This document shows, in pieces, positions 60,643 to 64,000 of a DNA stretch of 64,000 nucleotides (the first letter of the stretch is position 1; every line of letters begins with the position of its first letter). The position numbers and the translations under genes are program-made. Source of the stretch: Diacronema lutheri (lineage: Eukaryota; Haptophyta; Pavlovophyceae; Pavlovales; Pavlovaceae). Location of the stretch: assembly GCA_019448385.1 (NCBI GenBank), contig JAGTXO010000002.1:372001-436000 (forward strand), given 5' to 3'. The notes below the pieces were generated by a model that searched no databases, had not been told where the DNA came from, and was given only the letters and a program-made list of their open reading frames with translations.

Positions 60643-62869
60643 TCACTTCTTTTTGGCCGCTCGCTTGGGCTCCTCCTCGGGCGGAGGACGCAGCTGCTCC
60701 CAAAGCACGCGGAAGGACATCATGCCCTCGTCCGAATCGCGAGCAATCTTGCCCTCCTGCAAGTTGAGGAGCGCGCGCGCCCATCGGGATGGCAAGGCGC
60801 TGGTCAGCGAACGAGGCGCGCGCGCTGCGGCGCATGCGCCTTTCCCCAGGGCGCCGTGGGGCAAGCCCGCGCGCGGCTCGCCGGGCGAGCGTGAGCTCAC
60901 TGCGCGCGCGCACCTGCACGGTCAGCTCGAATGGGCTCTCAATGCTTTTTGGCAACGCACCCCCGATCGCGCAGACGCAGAGCGCGACGAGCGACGGCGG
61001 GGCTGCCCTCTGTGTACCGCCCGCTGCGCTTTTGCCCGCGCCGCCCGCCGCCTTGCCCGTCGGCGCAGCCGCCGGTTTGCGCGTGTCGGGCAGTGCGTCG
61101 CCGTAAGCGCTCGCCGCGACGATGGCTGACGCGCTTAGTAGCGTGCCCGCCCAGCGCACCCAGTCAAAGGCGGCCGTGTCCGTGCTGCGCTGCGCAAGTA
61201 TGTGCGCGATCATCATCTTGCACACGTCGGCTCGTGGCCGCTGCTCGCCCGGCGCGCGCGGCAACGTCTCGCGCGCGAGCAGCGCGGCGAGCGCCGCGTG
61301 CGCAAAGCCGGGCGAGCTCGACCCGACGCCCGAGTAGCCCGCGCCCGCGGCGGCGAGCGCGACGGCGCACAGCTTGGCGAGCGTCGACACGGGCCTGGGC
61401 GCCTCGCGGTACTCGGGTTCGGCCGCGCCGAGGCTCCACGCCGTCGTCACGACGACTCCCGGCCGGCCCGCGCCGATGGCGTGCACGGCGAAGCCGCACG
61501 CGTGCGCGCGGCGGAACTCGTCGAGCGCTTCGCGCATCGCCTCGTCCCTGCGCGTGCCGATCGGCTTGGCCCACGTGTTACGCGCGAGCAAGTTGGCGCG
61601 CAGGTAGTGCGCGTTCTGCGTCGAGCTCGTCTCCTTGAGCAAGAAGCCAACGGCGGCCGGGTCGCCGAGCGCGGCCGTGTGCACGTCGCAGAGCGTGTCG
61701 CTGTCGAGCGTCGCGCGCGCAATCTCGTCGTCCGTCCACTCTTCCGGATTGCGGTCCTCGTCAAAGATGCGCTTCGCCTGCAGTGCGTGCGTCGCGCGCA
61801 GCCGACCGACCACGACGCCGCGCGGCAGCTCGCCGGGCGGATACATGCTCACGAGCTCGTCGAACTGCACGACCGCCTCGGCCGGCCTGTTGCGCTCGAG
61901 CAGCAGGTCGGCGCGGCCGCGCAGGCAGCCGATCAGTGCGTCATTGTCGCCAAAGCCGCTCTGCGCGACGCGCAGCCGGTTCGCACACTCGCTCATGTCG
62001 GCGAGAGCGCGCGGCACGTCGGGCGGAAAGCAGCGTAGCCAGCAGCGTGCCCTCTCAAAGAGGACGAGCGGGTTATTCTTGTCGAGCCTCGCGCAGCGCG
62101 AGAGCGTGAGCGCCGCGCCCTCCGCGTTGCCCATCCGCACCTCGCGCTGTGCACGCTGGCGCATCTGCGTCGGGAGGGTCGGGTCGAGCGCGTGTGCCGC
62201 CTCAAAATCGGCCTGCGCCTCTGAGTCGTCCTCGCCGCGCAGCTCCATCCGCGCGCAGCCGCGGTACATGAGCGAGACGGCGCGGCCGCGGTCGTCGCGC
62301 AGCACCTCGCTCAGCACCGCCTCCGCGCGCTCGTGCTCGGAGAGCTCAAAGAGGCAGCGGCCGTAGGCCTCCTTGGCGTCGTTGTCGTCGTCGATGGAAC
62401 AAATCGCCATCGTGTGCGTGTACGCCGCCATCGCCTCCTCGTATCGGTCCATGGCGAGAAGAGCGCCCGCGAGTGACTTGAAGAGCTGCGGCGTGAGCGG
62501 CTGCACCTTGATTGCAGCCGAGTAATCGGCGATCGCCGCCGCGTACGCCTCCATCAGCTCATACGCGTTGCCTCGACCATACAGCGCGTCGACGCGCGGG
62601 CTTGCGTCGAGCAGCGCGCTCGTGAAGCAACGCACCGCCGGCTCGGCGTACCCGCTCGTCAGGTAGGCTTGCCCCATCGCCACGTAGTCGTCGGGCGACC
62701 GTTTGCCGTTGGCGTGGCGCGACGCCTTGTACTCGGCGACGAGCCTGCGGCTGGTGGTGTTTGAGATGCCCGAATAAGGCGCGAGGCTCGCAGGCCCGCT
62801 GGCCGAGAGTGGCGCCGCCGGCACGCCGGTGTCGGCGAGCAGTGCCGCCCTGTGTGCTCGCAGCGGCAT
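60643..62869 (-). CDS. Tetratricopeptide-repeat protein
   Basis: Two exons, 60914-62869 and 60643-60756 (donor GTGCGC, acceptor TTGCAG), give 689 residues ending LRPPPEEEPKRAAKKK. Residues about 50-330 hold six or more TPR units, such as MGQAYLTSGYAEPAVRCFTS, LYGRGNAYELMEAYAAAIAD, LAGALLAMDRYEEAMAAYTH, RCLFELSEHERAEAVLSEVL and MYRGCARMELRGEDDSEAQA. The second half has a different helical region (AWSLGAAEPEYREAPRPVST; ALAALLARETLPRAPGEQRP) and a DWVRWAGTLLSASAIVAASA hydrophobic stretch. It recalls TTC13-like proteins, but I would not assign it. It is probably a protein-interaction scaffold. It is divergent from the next gene, only 55 bp apart. Confidence 0.75.
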
Positions 62870-62924
62870 GGCGAAACGGCGGCAGTTTTAATGGCTCAAC
62901 GGCTTTTCGACGCCGCGCTCGAGG

Positions 62925-64000
62925 ATGAGCTGGTGCGCGGCCGCGCTCGTGGCGACCCGCCTCGGCCGATGCCTCGCGATCTGCGTGCCCGAAGGCTCTG
63001 AGCTGCTCACGGGCAGGCTGTCTGTCTGCCTCGGTCCGCTCTGCCGGCTGCTCGCAAGCATGCTCGCACTGGAGCCCAAGTCGACCGCAGAACGGCGAGT
63101 GCGGCTCGGCGGGCTTGTCGTACTCGTGCGCGCGCGCGAGCAGTTTTACGTGGCGATCGTGCTCACGCGCATAGAGCACGTGCAGTCCGCCGGCGTCCTC
63201 GCCATCCAGCTCGCGTCTGCGGTCGACACGCGCGCATCACACGCGGTGCGGCTTGCCGCCGCGGCGGCGGAGGAGGACGCCGCTTCGGCTCTTGGCTCGT
63301 ACACCGCGACGTCCGCGCTGAACGGCGCGGCCGACGCGGCGAGTATTGAGCTGCGAACCCTCGAACCCTTTGCCGGCCTCGAGATGGACGTGCTGCGCCC
63401 CCTCCTCACCGCGCGGCCGTGCGCCGAGCGCCTGCTCACGCCTCTCCTCTCGCACCCGGCGGTGCTTGGCTCGTGCCTCCTGGAGATGCCAGATGAGTCC
63501 ACGCCCACGTCGACTCACGCGGCAGGCGCGCCGTTGCGCCTGCTCGTCGAGGCGCTGACGCGCGACCCTCTGCGCGCACCGCTCGTCGAGCTCATCCGCC
63601 TCACCGACGCGTCGGTGTGGTCCGCGCTCGCTGCCGTGTGCGCCGAATCGGCCAGCCGCGCAGCCGGCCAAGCGCCGCTTGCGCTGCCCGGCCTCGCGCG
63701 CGGACATCCGCACGCGGCGGAAGGTGTTGCGCGCGTTCGGGCGCTCGTCGGAGTGGGCAACCTCGGGCACGGCGCGAGAGCGCTGCTCGTTCTCTTTTAT
63801 GCAGCGCAGAGCGAAGTGCCGTCGACGACTCGCGCACGGTCCGCTGTGGACACGCGCAGGCGAGTGCCCGCTCGCGCATGGTGGCGCGTGCTGTCCTCAT
63901 GGCGCGTGCGCGTGCAGCCGCGGCCGATCGGACAGGCCGAGCTGGTGTGCAGCAGCGGCGGGGCACTCGCCTGTGTTCTGCCGCTCAAAGGCGAGGCCGT
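62925..64000 (+). CDS. Unidentified protein, 5' part, runs off right edge
   Basis: An open frame of 358 codons from ATG 62925 continues past the window. The start is MSWCAAALVATRLGRCLAIC and the text stays protein-like throughout: RLGGLVVLVRAREQFYVAIV, then LTRIEHVQSAGVLAIQLASA, then LAAAAAEEDAASALGSYTAT, then LLTPLLSHPAVLGSCLLEMP, then SGGALACVLPLKGEAV. The VVLVR..FYVAIV..R......LAIQL pattern faintly recalls the longin-type domain of MON1/Fuzzy-like trafficking proteins; this is only a suggestion. An ATG at 62892 in another frame stops soon. The gene shares a 55-bp promoter region with the TPR gene. Confidence 0.55.
   Translation, partial: MSWCAAALVATRLGRCLAICVPEGSELLTGRLSVCLGPLCRLLASMLALEPKSTAERRVRLGGLVVLVRAREQFYVAIVLTRIEHVQSAGVLAIQLASAVDTRASHAVRLAAAAAEEDAASALGSYTATSALNGAADAASIELRTLEPFAGLEMDVLRPLLTARPCAERLLTPLLSHPAVLGSCLLEMPDESTPTSTHAAGAPLRLLVEALTRDPLRAPLVELIRLTDASVWSALAAVCAESASRAAGQAPLALPGLARGHPHAAEGVARVRALVGVGNLGHGARALLVLFYAAQSEVPSTTRARSAVDTRRRVPARAWWRVLSSWRVRVQPRPIGQAELVCSSGGALACVLPLKGEA

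Noticed and set aside
1-64000. tRNA, rRNA or snRNA genes
   Set aside because: Reading by eye I found no cloverleaf with conserved A and B boxes and no rRNA or snRNA signature; a tRNAscan/Infernal run would be needed to be certain.

Overview
This window looks like nuclear DNA of a GC-rich unicellular alga, most probably a haptophyte of the Emiliania/Isochrysis kind. Genes have few, short introns (about 90-170 bp), most with an unusual GTGCGC-type donor. A histone H2B, the spliceosomal helicase BRR2, a tubulin chaperone, an Arf-like GTPase and a plastid-targeted thioredoxin establish a photosynthetic eukaryote. Genes are packed in divergent pairs (55-300 bp between start codons) and convergent pairs (30-50 bp between stops).

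Left part (1-26.7 kb): the 5' end of NAA15 (minus) diverges from a PRA1-family gene (plus). Then come an interspersed repeat, a reverse-transcriptase remnant with a dead copy of a host exon, and a hAT DNA transposon with a perfect 8-bp target duplication. A bacterial-type glutaredoxin 2, a conserved hypothetical gene, a Patched-like RND protein carrying an ShK domain, a small hypothetical gene, BRR2 (five exons), H2B, a single-chain serine palmitoyltransferase (LCB2-LCB1 plus a degenerate PAP2-phosphatase-like tail) and RCL1 follow.

Middle (26.7-40 kb): a 7.6-kb intronless ORF encodes a four-domain voltage-gated cation channel with an EEEE filter and an EF-hand pair in the II-III linker. Next are a secreted proline-rich single-pass membrane protein with a 36-bp coding minisatellite, poly-C runs, a LON-domain-like gene whose 3' end is tandemly repeated, a 61-bp tandem repeat and an uncertain repetitive ORF.

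Transposon block (40.2-49.8 kb): two copies of one Mutator-like (MULE) transposon lie in opposite orientation around an intact plastid thioredoxin gene. The right copy (5.87 kb) is full length, with a DDE/SWIM/zinc-knuckle transposase and an OTU-type cysteine protease ORF. The left copy (2.95 kb) is a nearly identical internal-deletion derivative.

Right part (49.8-64 kb): poorly recognisable alanine/arginine-rich ORFs and short tandem repeats, a sulfotransferase-like gene with a reading-frame change, the second copy of the retroelement/host-exon segment, the intact gene to which that exon belongs (a GNAT-PARP-like fusion), ARL16, TBCA, a TPR protein and the start of an unidentified gene leaving the window. 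The two retroelement segments (1.57-2.91 kb and 56.01-57.38 kb) form a 1.3-kb segmental duplication.

The strongest candidates for novelty are the SPT/PAP2 single-chain protein, the GNAT-PARP-like fusion lacking the usual catalytic histidine, the calcium-type channel with EF-hands between domains II and III, the Patched-like protein with an ShK domain, and the inverted OTU-MULE pair bracketing a plastid gene. All exon structures are read by eye from splice motifs and protein-family alignment remembered from known homologues; no database search was run.
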